A stretch of DNA of 64,000 nt from the NCBI GenBank assembly GCA_022425325.1, contig JAKMFW010000093.1, forward strand, positions 1 through 64,000, read 5' to 3'. Under the pieces are notes generated by a model. The model was not told the origin of the DNA, made no database searches, and worked only from the letters and a program-made list of their open reading frames with translations. Shown one piece after another: positions 36,553 through 45,268 of this stretch. Made by a program: the position numbers and the translations under genes. The stretch's first letter is position 1, and each line of letters starts with the position of its first letter. The stretch comes from Acidimicrobiales bacterium. GTDB lineage: Bacteria; Actinomycetota; Acidimicrobiia; Acidimicrobiales; Aldehydirespiratoraceae.

Positions 36553-36582
36553 TTGTGAACTGATGCACAAGGTGTCTAGCGT
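36553..36582 (+). promoter_or_regulatory. rex promoter with overlapping Rex operator
   Basis: TTGTGAACTGATGCACAA (36553-36570) matches the Rex consensus TTGTGAA-N4-TTCACAA with one mismatch. Its TTGTGA doubles as a -35 element, 18 bp before the -10 TAGCGT (36577-36582), which ends 6 nt before ATG 36589. A further TTGTGAAC half-site lies exactly 20 bp upstream, at 36533. Rex bound here would block its own promoter (inference). Confidence 0.75.
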
Positions 36583-36588
36583 GGGGTG

Positions 36589-37236
36589 ATGGCACCCCTT
36601 GGTCGGATCCCCGAAGCCACCGTGGCTCGACTCCCGCTGTACCTCCGGGGTCTCGACGCGTTCCCCGTCGGGGTGACGGCAACGGTGTCGTCCGACGAAC
36701 TCGCCGATCTCGCCGGTGTCAACGCCGCCAAGGTTCGCAAGGACCTGTCGCACCTCGGCACCTATGGCACTCGGGGCGTCGGCTACGACGTCACGTTCCT
36801 TCGGTTCCAGATCAGTCAGGCGCTCGGCGTCGCCAACGTCTGGCCCGTGGTCGTGTGCGGCATGGGCAACCTCGGACGGGCGCTTGCCAACCACACCGGC
36901 TTCACGGACCGCGGCTTCCCCGTGGTGGCGGCCACCGATTCCGACCCGAACAAGATCGGCACGATCGTCGACGGTGTCTCGGTGCACGCGCCCGGCGAAC
37001 TCGGCGACATCGTCCGCCGCCTGGATGTCGCCATCGGCGTGATCTCAACCCCGGCCGAAGCCGCCCAGGGCACCGCTGATGCCCTGGTGGCTGCAGGTGT
37101 CACGTCGATCATGAGCTTCGCCCCGACCGTGCTCTCCGCGCCCGACGAGGTCGAGATCAGGTCGGTCGATCTCGCCACCGAACTCCAGATCCTCGGTTTC
37201 CATCTGCATCGCAATCGGATCGCCGGAGACGCCTGA
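36589..37236 (+). CDS. rex: redox-sensing repressor Rex
   Basis: This 215-residue Rex protein has an N-terminal winged helix (PEATVARLPLYLRGL, then ADLAGVNAAKVRKDLSHLGTYGTRGVGY) and a C-terminal Rossmann domain with VVVCGMGNLGRAL binding NAD(H). The domain-swapped C-terminal helix is ATELQILGFHLHRN. Rex represses genes when NADH/NAD+ is low and releases DNA when NADH rises. GTG 36586 is also possible. It lies first in a row with hemA, hemC, hemD and hemL, as in other actinobacteria. Confidence 0.95.
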   Translation: MAPLGRIPEATVARLPLYLRGLDAFPVGVTATVSSDELADLAGVNAAKVRKDLSHLGTYGTRGVGYDVTFLRFQISQALGVANVWPVVVCGMGNLGRALANHTGFTDRGFPVVAATDSDPNKIGTIVDGVSVHAPGELGDIVRRLDVAIGVISTPAEAAQGTADALVAAGVTSIMSFAPTVLSAPDEVEIRSVDLATELQILGFHLHRNRIAGDA

Positions 37237-37399
37237 CCCCAGCGGTCGGGTTCCTCCGTTCTCGCCGCGGCGAAGCGAGCGAGCATGTCCGCCGTGACAC
37301 TCGTCGCCCGATCCGGTTTCTCGGGCGGATGTCCGATAGCGTTCAGGCGTTGGCCCTGCAGCCCTGGGCCGTCGGCTTTGCCCCTGGAGTACGTGTCCC
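37237..37399 (+). promoter_or_regulatory. rex-hemA intergenic region
   Basis: This 163-bp gap carries TAGCGT (37337-37342), the same -10 hexamer as the rex promoter, about 57 nt before hemA. The -35 position (37314-37319) reads CGGTTT, which is weak. I see no Rex-type palindrome here, so hemA may be read from both the rex promoter and this one. Confidence 0.35.
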
Positions 37400-38662
37400 G
37401 TGTCGATCGTCGCCATCGGTTGTAACCACCGGTCGACCCCGCTCTCGATTCTCGAGCGGATGACGATCGCGCCCGACGACATCCCCAAGGCCCTTGCCGA
37501 TCTCGGCTCCGCCGATCACCTGAGTGAGGTCGTCGTGTTGTCGACCTGCAACCGGGTCGAGATCTACGCCTACGCCGAGAAGTTCCACGGTGGCTATCAG
37601 GACATCCGCGAGTTCTTCGGCCGACATGCCGGGCTCGCCCCCGAAGACGTCAACGACCACCTCTACGCACTCCACGACACCGAAGCGATCCGCCATCTGT
37701 TCTCGGTGACTGCGGGTCTCGACTCCGCCGTGATTGGCGAGCACGAGATCCTCGGGCAGGTTCGCACCGCCTGGGAGCGCTCGGCCGAACACGGCACGGT
37801 CGGCTCCACGCTCGGCCCGCTCTTCCGTCACGCGGTCGAGACGGGGAAGCGGGCCCGCACCGATACTGCGATCGGACGTGGCATCGCGTCGGTCAGCCAG
37901 GCTGCCGTCGCCCTCGCCACCGAGCAACTCGGCGGCCTCGACGGTCGCACCGTGCTCGTACTCGGTGCCGGCGAGATGGCCGAGGGAACCGTCAAGTCGC
38001 TCGCTGCGGCCGGCACCTCCGACATCTTCGTCGCCAACCGCACTTGGGATAACGCCGTGGCGCTCGCCGAGGCGTGCGGTGGCACCGCCGTGAGTCTCGA
38101 CGCCGTGGGCGACGCTCTCGTCGCCGTCGACATGCTCGTCACGACCACGGGTGCGCAGCAGCTCATCCTCGAGAGCGGTGAGATCGCCGGCTTCCTCTCG
38201 CGTCGTCATGGTCGCGAACTCGTGATCGTCGATGTTGCCGTCCCGCGCGACGTCGACCCCCGCGCCGGCGAACTGCCCGGCGTCACGCTCCTCGACATGG
38301 ACGACATCGGTGTGTTCGTCGAGCAGCAAATGGCCTCGCGCACCCGTGTCGTCGGCAATGTCGAGACGATCGTCGGGGAAGAGGTCGATCGCTATCGCAG
38401 CGTCACCTCCGCCCGCGAGGTGGCGCCGCTCATCGCCCAGCTCCGCACCCGGGGCAACGACATTGCCGACATCGAGCTCACCCGGTTCAACGGCAAGCTC
38501 TCGGAGCTCGATGCATCCCAGCGCGAGGCCGTCGAGGCGATGGCTCGGGGCATCGTGAACAAGTTGCTGCACGAGCCCACCATCCGGCTCAAGGACGCCG
38601 CCGGTCACGCTCGGGGCGATCGCCTCGCCGACTCGCTCCGCGATCTGTTCGACCTCGACTGA
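37400..38662 (+). CDS. hemA: glutamyl-tRNA reductase
   Basis: This 420-residue enzyme reduces glutamyl-tRNA(Glu) to glutamate-1-semialdehyde, starting C5 tetrapyrrole synthesis. The catalytic Cys50 is in VVLSTCNRVEIYA. GLDSAVIGEHEILGQVR and the NADPH Rossmann segment VLVLGAGEMAEG are standard. The C-terminal dimerisation helix is complete. GTG 37400 is the start. hemC follows after 16 bp. Confidence 0.96.
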   Translation: MSIVAIGCNHRSTPLSILERMTIAPDDIPKALADLGSADHLSEVVVLSTCNRVEIYAYAEKFHGGYQDIREFFGRHAGLAPEDVNDHLYALHDTEAIRHLFSVTAGLDSAVIGEHEILGQVRTAWERSAEHGTVGSTLGPLFRHAVETGKRARTDTAIGRGIASVSQAAVALATEQLGGLDGRTVLVLGAGEMAEGTVKSLAAAGTSDIFVANRTWDNAVALAEACGGTAVSLDAVGDALVAVDMLVTTTGAQQLILESGEIAGFLSRRHGRELVIVDVAVPRDVDPRAGELPGVTLLDMDDIGVFVEQQMASRTRVVGNVETIVGEEVDRYRSVTSAREVAPLIAQLRTRGNDIADIELTRFNGKLSELDASQREAVEAMARGIVNKLLHEPTIRLKDAAGHARGDRLADSLRDLFDLD

Positions 38663-38678
38663 GCCGGCGCTCGTGGGG

Positions 38679-39569
38679 ATGCAGGTGCGAGCAGCCACGC
38701 GCGGGAGTGCGTTGGCGTTGTGGCAGACGCGGCACGTGGCGTCGCTGCTCGAGTGTGAGATCGACGAGGTCGTCGTCTCGACCGTCGGCGACCGCAACAC
38801 CGACGTGCCGATCCACTCGATGGGTGGCAAGGGCGTGTTCGTCAAGGAGGTTCAGGCTGCCGTGCTCGACGGTCGGGCCGACTTCGCCGTGCACTCCGGG
38901 AAGGACCTCCCGGCGGTCACGCCCGATGGTCTCGTGCTCGTCTGCGTCCCGGCCCGAGCCGACGCACGCGATGCGCTCGTCGGCGCATCCTGGGCGTCGT
39001 TGTCTCCCGGCGCACACATCGCCACCGGTTCGGTTCGTCGCCGGGCCCAGCTGGCCTGGCATCGACCCGACCTCGTCTTCTCCGAGCTGCGCGGCAACAT
39101 TCAGACTCGGCTGGAGAAGCTGGAGTCTGGCGGCTTCGACGGAATCGTGATGGCGGCTGCGGCGATCGACCGTCTTGCGCTCGACCTATCGATCCCGGTC
39201 GACCGGCTCGACCCGGCGATCATGCTCCCGCAGGTCGCCCAGGGCGCCCTCGCCATCGAGTGCCGTGCGGACGACACCGAGACGATCGCGGTGCTGCGTG
39301 CGATCCAACATGCCGACACTCGCCGTGTCGTCGACACCGAGCGGGCCTTCCTCCACGAACTCGGCGGCGACTGCGATCTCCCCGCCGGTGCACACGCAAC
39401 CCTTGGGGACGACGGCATCGAGATCACCGGCATGCTGGCGTCGCTTGATGGCCGGGTCCTGATCCGTGAACGCCGGGTCGGGACCGATCCCGATCATCTC
39501 GGTCGGGCGGTTGCCAGGTTCCTGCTCGACGAACGCGGTGGCCGCGACCTGCTGGCCGATCTCCGCTGA
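38679..39569 (+). CDS. hemC: hydroxymethylbilane synthase (porphobilinogen deaminase)
   Basis: This 296-residue enzyme polymerises four porphobilinogens. RAATRGSALALWQT, HSGKDLPA (the conserved KDLP), the Arg-rich TGSVRRRAQL and Cys232 in LGGDCDLPAGAHA (dipyrromethane cofactor attachment) are all present. GTG 38673 is an alternative start. It is tightly packed between hemA and hemD. Confidence 0.96.
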   Translation: MQVRAATRGSALALWQTRHVASLLECEIDEVVVSTVGDRNTDVPIHSMGGKGVFVKEVQAAVLDGRADFAVHSGKDLPAVTPDGLVLVCVPARADARDALVGASWASLSPGAHIATGSVRRRAQLAWHRPDLVFSELRGNIQTRLEKLESGGFDGIVMAAAAIDRLALDLSIPVDRLDPAIMLPQVAQGALAIECRADDTETIAVLRAIQHADTRRVVDTERAFLHELGGDCDLPAGAHATLGDDGIEITGMLASLDGRVLIRERRVGTDPDHLGRAVARFLLDERGGRDLLADLR

Positions 39570-39579
39570 GCGCGGCACG

Positions 39580-40818
39580 ATGACGGCGATGACTCCGCCG
39601 CCCGAACCCGTCGTCGCCGGCCCGCTCGGCGGGCTCCGCATCGTGGTCACCCGGCCTCGCGACCAGGCGGCATCGCTCGTCGAGGCGCTGGAGGCGCAAG
39701 GTGCCGAAGCGGTATCGGTTCCGGTCATCAAGATCACCGAGCCGCTCGATGGCGGTGTCGGGCTTCGCACGGCGTTGCGGGTTCTACGCGATGGCGACTG
39801 GGTTGCGGTGACCTCGCCAAACGGTGCCGCCACCGTGGCCGAGGCGCTCGGTGAGCGCCCACTCGCCGATGGCGTTCGGGTCGCAGTGGTCGGTCCTGGA
39901 ACCCGCGATCGGGCCGAGTCGCTCGGTCTCCCCGTCGATCTCGTGCCTGCCGATGCGATCGCCGAGGGTCTCGCTGCCGCGTTCCCCGCACCACCGATTG
40001 CGGGCGGTCGGGTGGTGCTCGCCCGAGCCGAGGTCGCCCGCGAGACCTTGCCGATCCATCTGCGGATGATGGGCTGGAACGTCGACGAGGTCGTCGCCTA
40101 CCGCACGGTCTCTGCCGCCATTGACGACAGCGGTCGTCTCGCCTGCGCTGCCGCGGACGCCGTCGTCTTCACCTCCGGTTCGACCGTCGATTCGCTCGTC
40201 GACGCCGTCGGGGTCGACGGACTCCCGAAGATCGTCGCCTCGATCGGTCCGGCGACCTCCGCCGTCGCTGCCGAGCAGGGCGTCGACGTCGACGTCGAAG
40301 CCGATCCGCACACGATCCCCGGCCTCGTCGATGCCCTCGTCGCCCACGTCGCCGACCGTCCCGTGCTGCACCGCGAGCCCGCCGGGAGCGCCGACGCCCA
40401 GTGGTGTCTCGAGCAGTACTACGCCGAACTCGACACCCGTTTCGTCCACGGCCTCGATCGGGGCACGGTGCAGTCCACCGACATCGACGAGATCTCGCCA
40501 CCCAACGGACTCTTCGTCGTCGTCCGTCTCGATGGTCGCCCGGTGGGGTGCGGCGCTCTCAAACGTTCCGACCCTGCGGTGATCGACATCAAACGGATGT
40601 GGCTGCGTTCCGACGTACGCGGTCGGGGCCTCGGCCGCGCGCTGCTCGGCCATCTCATGGACGAGGCCCGGGCGCTGGGTGTCGACCGGGTTCGGCTCGA
40701 TACCAACGAGACGCTCGTCGAGGCGATCGCGCTCTACGAGTCGTCCGGTTTCGTTGCCGTCGAGCGATTCAACGACGACCCGCACGCCACCCATTTCTTC
40801 GAACGAGCACTCGATTGA
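39580..40818 (+). CDS. hemD: uroporphyrinogen-III synthase fused to a GNAT acetyltransferase
   Basis: The protein has 412 residues. Residues 15-262 form a HemD domain (LRIVVTRPRDQAASLVEAL, AVTSPNGA, VVLARAEVARETLP, VVFTSGSTVDSLV, ASIGPATSAVA). Residues about 270-412 form a complete GNAT domain with the acetyl-CoA loop RGRGLGRALL (347-356) and VRLDTNETLVEAIALYESSGFVAV. The frame is continuous from 39580 to 40818 with no internal stop or obvious internal ribosome site. HemD closes hydroxymethylbilane to uroporphyrinogen III. The acetyl acceptor of the C-terminal half is unknown. HemD alone is usually about 250 residues. Confidence 0.9.
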   Translation: MTAMTPPPEPVVAGPLGGLRIVVTRPRDQAASLVEALEAQGAEAVSVPVIKITEPLDGGVGLRTALRVLRDGDWVAVTSPNGAATVAEALGERPLADGVRVAVVGPGTRDRAESLGLPVDLVPADAIAEGLAAAFPAPPIAGGRVVLARAEVARETLPIHLRMMGWNVDEVVAYRTVSAAIDDSGRLACAAADAVVFTSGSTVDSLVDAVGVDGLPKIVASIGPATSAVAAEQGVDVDVEADPHTIPGLVDALVAHVADRPVLHREPAGSADAQWCLEQYYAELDTRFVHGLDRGTVQSTDIDEISPPNGLFVVVRLDGRPVGCGALKRSDPAVIDIKRMWLRSDVRGRGLGRALLGHLMDEARALGVDRVRLDTNETLVEAIALYESSGFVAVERFNDDPHATHFFERALD

Positions 40819-40849
40819 CCCGGCAGCGTCACGGTCGGAGGCCCACATC

Positions 40850-41497
40850 GTGAACCCGCCTGCCGCCGTCATCTTCGACTTCGACGGCACCATCGCCGAC
40901 ACCGAGACCCCGGTGTACGAGGCCGCTCGGATCGCGCACGAGGAGCATGGTCTCGAACTCCCCATGGCGACATGGATCCAGGTCGTCGGCACCGCCGACA
41001 ACAAGCCGCTGGCCGAGCGACTCAGGGACGAGCTCGGCCGACCCCCGGATGCCGACGTGATGGCCCGGGCCGAGGAACGGCACCGCCACGCCCGCGAGAA
41101 CGTCCCGGTGCTGCCGGGCGTGGAGGATCTGATCACGGTCGCCAAGTCGCACGACCGCCGGCTTGCGATCGCAAGCAGCTCGCCGATCGACTGGGTCGAG
41201 CCGCACCTCACCCGGCTCGGGCTCGTCGACCACTTCGATCACCTCAGCACGCGTGATCAGGTCGACCGAGGTAAACCCGCCCCTGATCTGTTCCTCCTCG
41301 CCGCGGCCCGACTGGGGCTCGACCCGGCCGACATCCTCGTCATCGAGGACTCGCGACACGGCTACGCGGCAGCGCGAGCGGCGGGGATGCGCTGTGTGGT
41401 CGTCCCCAACGCAATCACGGCACACGACGTCCACCCCGACGCCGAGATCGTGCTCGAATCACTCGTCGACTTCCCCTTCGCTCACTTCGGGTTCTGA
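40850..41497 (+). CDS. HAD-superfamily hydrolase (phosphoglycolate phosphatase-like)
   Basis: This 215-residue HAD-IA protein has motif I IFDFDGTIAD (Asp10, Asp12), motif II ASSSP, motif III GKPAPDLF with Lys, and motif IV VIEDSRHG. The cap domain lies between motifs I and II. GTG 40850 has GGAGG at 9 nt. It sits between hemD and hemL in the heme operon; a housekeeping sugar-phosphate phosphatase role is plausible but nothing ties it to heme. Confidence 0.85.
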   Translation: MNPPAAVIFDFDGTIADTETPVYEAARIAHEEHGLELPMATWIQVVGTADNKPLAERLRDELGRPPDADVMARAEERHRHARENVPVLPGVEDLITVAKSHDRRLAIASSSPIDWVEPHLTRLGLVDHFDHLSTRDQVDRGKPAPDLFLLAAARLGLDPADILVIEDSRHGYAAARAAGMRCVVVPNAITAHDVHPDAEIVLESLVDFPFAHFGF

Positions 41498-41511
41498 CCC
41501 ATCGCGGTGGG

Positions 41512-41517
41512 TAGCCT
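41512..41517 (+). promoter_or_regulatory. -10 element TAGCCT, leaderless-type (hemL)
   Basis: TAGCCT ends 6 nt before GTG 41524, and no Shine-Dalgarno is present. It suggests hemL also has its own transcript. Confidence 0.45.
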
Positions 41518-41523
41518 CGCCGT

Positions 41524-42783
41524 GTGAGCAACACGAACGCATCCCTGTTCGAACGCGGTCAGGCCGTCATCCCCGGCGGTGTGAACTCGCCGGTGCGGGC
41601 CTTCGGCTCGGTCGGCGGGACGCCGTACTTCGTCGAACGAGCGGACGGGCCATTCGTTTACGACGTCGAGGGTCGTCGTTACATCGACTACGTCCAGAGC
41701 TACGGCCCGTCGATCCTCGGCCATGCCCATCCCGACGTCATCGCGGCGATCCGGGACGCCGCCACCCGCGGCACGAGCTATGGCGCTCCCACCGAGAACG
41801 AGGTGCGCATCGCCGAGGAGATGACCAGCCGGGTCGAGGGGCTCGAGATGATGCGCCTCGTCTCGTCCGGCACCGAAGCGGCGATGTCGGCGATCCGGCT
41901 CGCACGCGGCGCAACCGGCCGCAGCAAGATCCTGAAGTTCGCCGGCAACTACCACGGCCACACCGACTCCCTGCTTGTCGCTGGCGGGTCGGGCATCGCC
42001 CAACAGGGCCTCAAGGGTTCCGAGGGCGTGACGGCGGGCGCGATCGAGGACACGATCGTGGCGCCGTACAACGTCGTCCCCGAGATCGACGAGTCGATCG
42101 CCGTGGTCTGTGTCGAACCGATCGCGGCGAACATGGGGCTGGTGCCCCCGGCGCCGGGCTTCCTCGAGGGCCTTCGCGAAGCCTGCGACGCCGCCGGGGC
42201 GATGCTGCTCTTCGACGAAGTCATCACCGGTTTTCGTCTGTGTCGCGGCGGCGCAGCTGAGTGGTTCGGTGTGCAGCCCGATGTGTGGTGCTTCGGCAAG
42301 GTCATCGGCGGTGGCCTGCCCATGGGTGCCTACGGCGCAAGCCGAGAGATCATGAGCAATGTGGCGCCGCTCGGAGGCGTCTATCAAGCCGGCACGCTTT
42401 CGGGGAATCCGCTCGCAACGGCTGCAGGCCTGGCGGCCCTTGAGCACCTCACGGTCGAGGCGTACGCCGCGCTGACCGAGCGGGCTACACGCCTCCAAGA
42501 GGGCATGCAGGCGGCGTTCGATACCGCCGGCGTCGCCGCCGTGCTCCCGAGGGTCGGTCCGCTGCTGGGCATCTTCTTCACCGATACGGCGCCGCACGAT
42601 TTCGATTCGGCCAAGGCCGCTGCCGACAACGGCGTCTACCCACGGTTCTTCCATGGGATGCTCGACCGTGGCATCGCCCTCGCACCAGGTGCCTACGAGG
42701 CGATTTTCCCCTCGCTCGCCCACGGCGACGAGGAGATCGAAGCCACCATCGCTGCCTGCGCCGAGGTCGCCGCAACCCTCTGA
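41524..42783 (+). CDS. hemL: glutamate-1-semialdehyde 2,1-aminomutase
   Basis: This 419-residue PLP enzyme converts glutamate-1-semialdehyde to 5-aminolevulinate. The Schiff-base Lys259 lies in CFGKVIGGGLPMGAYG. The N-terminal VIPGGVNSPVRAF, SSGTEAAMSAIRLARG and FDEVITGFR blocks are typical of HemL. With hemA, hemC and hemD it covers most early tetrapyrrole steps; hemB is not in this window. Confidence 0.96.
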   Translation: MSNTNASLFERGQAVIPGGVNSPVRAFGSVGGTPYFVERADGPFVYDVEGRRYIDYVQSYGPSILGHAHPDVIAAIRDAATRGTSYGAPTENEVRIAEEMTSRVEGLEMMRLVSSGTEAAMSAIRLARGATGRSKILKFAGNYHGHTDSLLVAGGSGIAQQGLKGSEGVTAGAIEDTIVAPYNVVPEIDESIAVVCVEPIAANMGLVPPAPGFLEGLREACDAAGAMLLFDEVITGFRLCRGGAAEWFGVQPDVWCFGKVIGGGLPMGAYGASREIMSNVAPLGGVYQAGTLSGNPLATAAGLAALEHLTVEAYAALTERATRLQEGMQAAFDTAGVAAVLPRVGPLLGIFFTDTAPHDFDSAKAAADNGVYPRFFHGMLDRGIALAPGAYEAIFPSLAHGDEEIEATIAACAEVAATL

Positions 42784-42869
42784 CCCGACTTTTTCAGCGC
42801 ATTTTGGAACCACACACCGGGTTTCGTCCGTACACCCTTCGGTAGTGCTCGTGAGATCGTGGAGCTGCA

Positions 42870-43625
42870 ATGACCATCAAGAAGCTGGCCATCGGGGTCG
42901 GAATCGCCCTCGCCGTGCTGATCGCCGCCGTGTGGTGGCTGTTCTTCTGGGGTGACACGCCCGAGGCCGTCGATGTCGAAGCCGCCAACACCCAACTCGA
43001 CGTCGACCTGGCGGTGGCCACCGACGACGCTCCGGCCGCCGCACCCGACCCGTTCGACGGCGACATCGACGCCACGTGGGTGGTCGACGACGAGATCGGC
43101 GAATTCGATTTCGAGACCGCGAGTGGCAGCTTCGCCGGCTTCCGGGTCGACGAGGAGCTCACCGTCCCCTACGGCGACGTTGTCGCCGTGGGTCGAACCG
43201 GCGGGGTGAGTGGCACGGTCACAATCGACGGTGGCCGGTTGACCGGCACCGACATCACCGTCGACATGGGGTCGATCACGTCGAACGACGCCCGTCGCGA
43301 GTTTCCGATCCGCCGGGCCGTCATGGCCAACGAGTTCCCGACCGCCACCTTCGTGTTGACCAGCCCGGTCGACTTGCCCGCCGGTCTCGCCACCGGCGAG
43401 ACGGTCACGGTCGATGCCACGGGCGACCTCACCGTTGCGGGCACCACCAACGAGGCGACGTTCACGATCGACGCCCTCGTCCGCGACGACGGGTTCGGTG
43501 TCATCACCGGTTCGGCCACGATCACGTGGGAGGACTACGGCGTCACCCCGCCGAACGCGCCGATCGTCGTCTCGATCGACGAGAGCGGCATCATCGAGTT
43601 CCAGCTCATCGTCGCCAAGGGCTGA
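42870..43625 (+). CDS. YceI-family protein with N-terminal membrane anchor
   Basis: The 251-residue protein has one N-terminal membrane helix (about 8-27) and an Ala/Asp-rich linker. The YceI lipocalin-like domain runs from about 70: WVVDDEIGEFDFETASGSFAGF, ITVDMGSITSNDARRE and FPTATFVLTSPV. YceI proteins bind polyisoprenoid lipids in a barrel. Its position after the heme genes does not define its ligand. GGAG lies before ATG 42870. Confidence 0.88.
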   Translation: MTIKKLAIGVGIALAVLIAAVWWLFFWGDTPEAVDVEAANTQLDVDLAVATDDAPAAAPDPFDGDIDATWVVDDEIGEFDFETASGSFAGFRVDEELTVPYGDVVAVGRTGGVSGTVTIDGGRLTGTDITVDMGSITSNDARREFPIRRAVMANEFPTATFVLTSPVDLPAGLATGETVTVDATGDLTVAGTTNEATFTIDALVRDDGFGVITGSATITWEDYGVTPPNAPIVVSIDESGIIEFQLIVAKG

Positions 43626-43656
43626 GACCCCGTCGACACGGCTTGCTGCGGGGCTC

Positions 43657-43662
43657 TACCCT
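43657..43662 (+). promoter_or_regulatory. -10 element TACCCT, leaderless-type
   Basis: TACCCT ends 6 nt before ATG 43669, and no Shine-Dalgarno is present. Confidence 0.45.
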
Positions 43663-43668
43663 CGGCTG

Positions 43669-44766
43669 ATGGCCCAACCTCACGTTCCGACGTCGCTCGA
43701 TCAGATCACCGCCGAGGTGATGACCGATGCGCTCCGGTCGAGCGGATTCGACGAGGTCACGGTGTCCTCGGTATCGGCGGAACGCATCGCGATCGGCGAG
43801 GGCTTCCTTGGTGAGCTCGCTCGTCTGACGCTCGACTACTCGGCGGGAACCGGGCCGGCGACAGCGATCGCAAAGATCCCGACCACCGACTCGGGACTCA
43901 AACCGATCGGCGACCTGCTCGACGTCTACGGACGTGAGCACCGGGCCTACGCGAATCTCCTCCCGCAGATGAAGGTCCGCACGCCGCAGGCCTACCTCAA
44001 TGTGGGCGACGACGAGTCCCTGGCGTACTGCCTCGTTTTGGAAGATGTCGGCGGCTACGCGTCCGGTGATCATCATGCGGGGGCGACGCTCGAACAGGCA
44101 CGTGCTGCTGTGGTCGCGGCCGCCGGGGTGCACGGCCGCTGGTGGAACCAGGTCGACCAGTTCGACTGGGTGCCGCCGATCGACAGCCCGCTCAACATGG
44201 GCTTGCAGGGAATGTTCGAGTCGAGTTGGCCGATGGTGGTCGACCAGCACGGCGAACAACTCGGCGCCGAGGTCATCGCCCGGCTCGAGTCCTACCTGCC
44301 GACGGTTAGCGACATGTTCGCCTCGTTCGGCGCATCGAGCCGGACCCTGACCCACAACGACTTCCGGCTCGACAACATGTTCTTCGACGACGACGACCTC
44401 GTCCTGATCGACTGGCAACTCCTCGGCCGGGGCGACGGCATGGGTGATGTCGTGCCGTTCTTGACGTGCAACCTCGACCCGGCGCTCCGGCGGGCGCACG
44501 AGTCCGACCTCATCGACCTCTACCGAGACACCCTCGAGACGATGGACGCCGGCTATGTCCATCTCGACGACCTGATGAACGCCTACAAGCTGACGCTCAA
44601 CTTCTGGCTGAGTGCGTGGCTTCACAACTCGGTGACGAAGGGGGAGACCACCCAGCGGGGTGAAGAACTCTTCGAGCGCATCATCACCCGCACCCTCGAC
44701 GCCTACGTCGAACATGAGGCGTGGGAGCTCATCGGCGCCCACGACCTCTCCCCGGAGATGCGCTGA
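43669..44766 (+). CDS. APH/EcKinase-like phosphotransferase
   Basis: This 365-residue protein has the catalytic loop LTHNDFRLDNMFF (HxDxxxxN) and DFG-equivalent LIDWQLLG of the aminoglycoside/choline-kinase superfamily. The N-lobe contains ATAIAKIPTTDSG with the ATP-binding Lys. The overall layout resembles the ecdysteroid-kinase-like/DUF1679 group rather than antibiotic kinases. Substrate is unknown. The next gene starts 4 bp after its stop. Confidence 0.85.
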   Translation: MAQPHVPTSLDQITAEVMTDALRSSGFDEVTVSSVSAERIAIGEGFLGELARLTLDYSAGTGPATAIAKIPTTDSGLKPIGDLLDVYGREHRAYANLLPQMKVRTPQAYLNVGDDESLAYCLVLEDVGGYASGDHHAGATLEQARAAVVAAAGVHGRWWNQVDQFDWVPPIDSPLNMGLQGMFESSWPMVVDQHGEQLGAEVIARLESYLPTVSDMFASFGASSRTLTHNDFRLDNMFFDDDDLVLIDWQLLGRGDGMGDVVPFLTCNLDPALRRAHESDLIDLYRDTLETMDAGYVHLDDLMNAYKLTLNFWLSAWLHNSVTKGETTQRGEELFERIITRTLDAYVEHEAWELIGAHDLSPEMR

Positions 44767-44770
44767 GCTC

Positions 44771-45268
44771 GTGACCGAGGTGACGATCGAAGACCTCGAG
44801 CGCAGCGGTGCGTTTTCCGCCATCGTCGGGCTTCGACGGCCGAACCGAGGTGAGACGGTCGTCTTCGGTGTGGTTGCCGCCCTCTACCTCGTGCTCGTCC
44901 TCACCGGCGGGTTCGAGCCGACGGTCGCGGTCGTCGTCGCCGTGGTTGCGGTTCCGCTCTTCGTCGTACTCGATGCCCGCAATCTCGATCGAAAGCTCGC
45001 ATCCGTGCCGGAGGCTGCGTACCGCGTGGTCGTTCGTGTGCCGGACGCCGACGGGCGCGCGATGGTGATCGGTGCAGGTCTCACGGACGATCGCGTCGCA
45101 CTCCACGACATCGAGGGCACGCAGGCGTCCTTCCCGCAGTCAGCGCCACCGACGGTGTGGATCGGGCGACAGAGCCATCGGGTTCGACAGGTCGAGTTCG
45201 AGCCCCACGGATGCTGCCCGGCCTGGTCGGAACCGCTGTCGGGTCACCGGCTGCGCATCGAGCGGTAG
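44771..45268 (+). CDS. hypothetical two-helix membrane protein
   Basis: This 165-residue protein has a hydrophobic pair near residues 30-66 ([17 protein letters not shown] and [18 protein letters not shown]) and a soluble C-terminal half with [32 protein letters not shown] do not recognise the family. It is 4 bp downstream of the phosphotransferase and overlaps pgi on the other strand by 25 bp. Confidence 0.55.
   Translation: MTEVTIEDLERSGAFSAIVGLRRPNRGETVVFGVVAALYLVLVLTGGFEPTVAVVVAVVAVPLFVVLDARNLDRKLASVPEAAYRVVVRVPDADGRAMVIGAGLTDDRVALHDIEGTQASFPQSAPPTVWIGRQSHRVRQVEFEPHGCCPAWSEPLSGHRLRIER

Noticed and set aside
37237-37399. A Rex operator in front of hemA
   Set aside because: No TTGTG/CACAA palindrome is present; only a TAGCGT -10-like hexamer.
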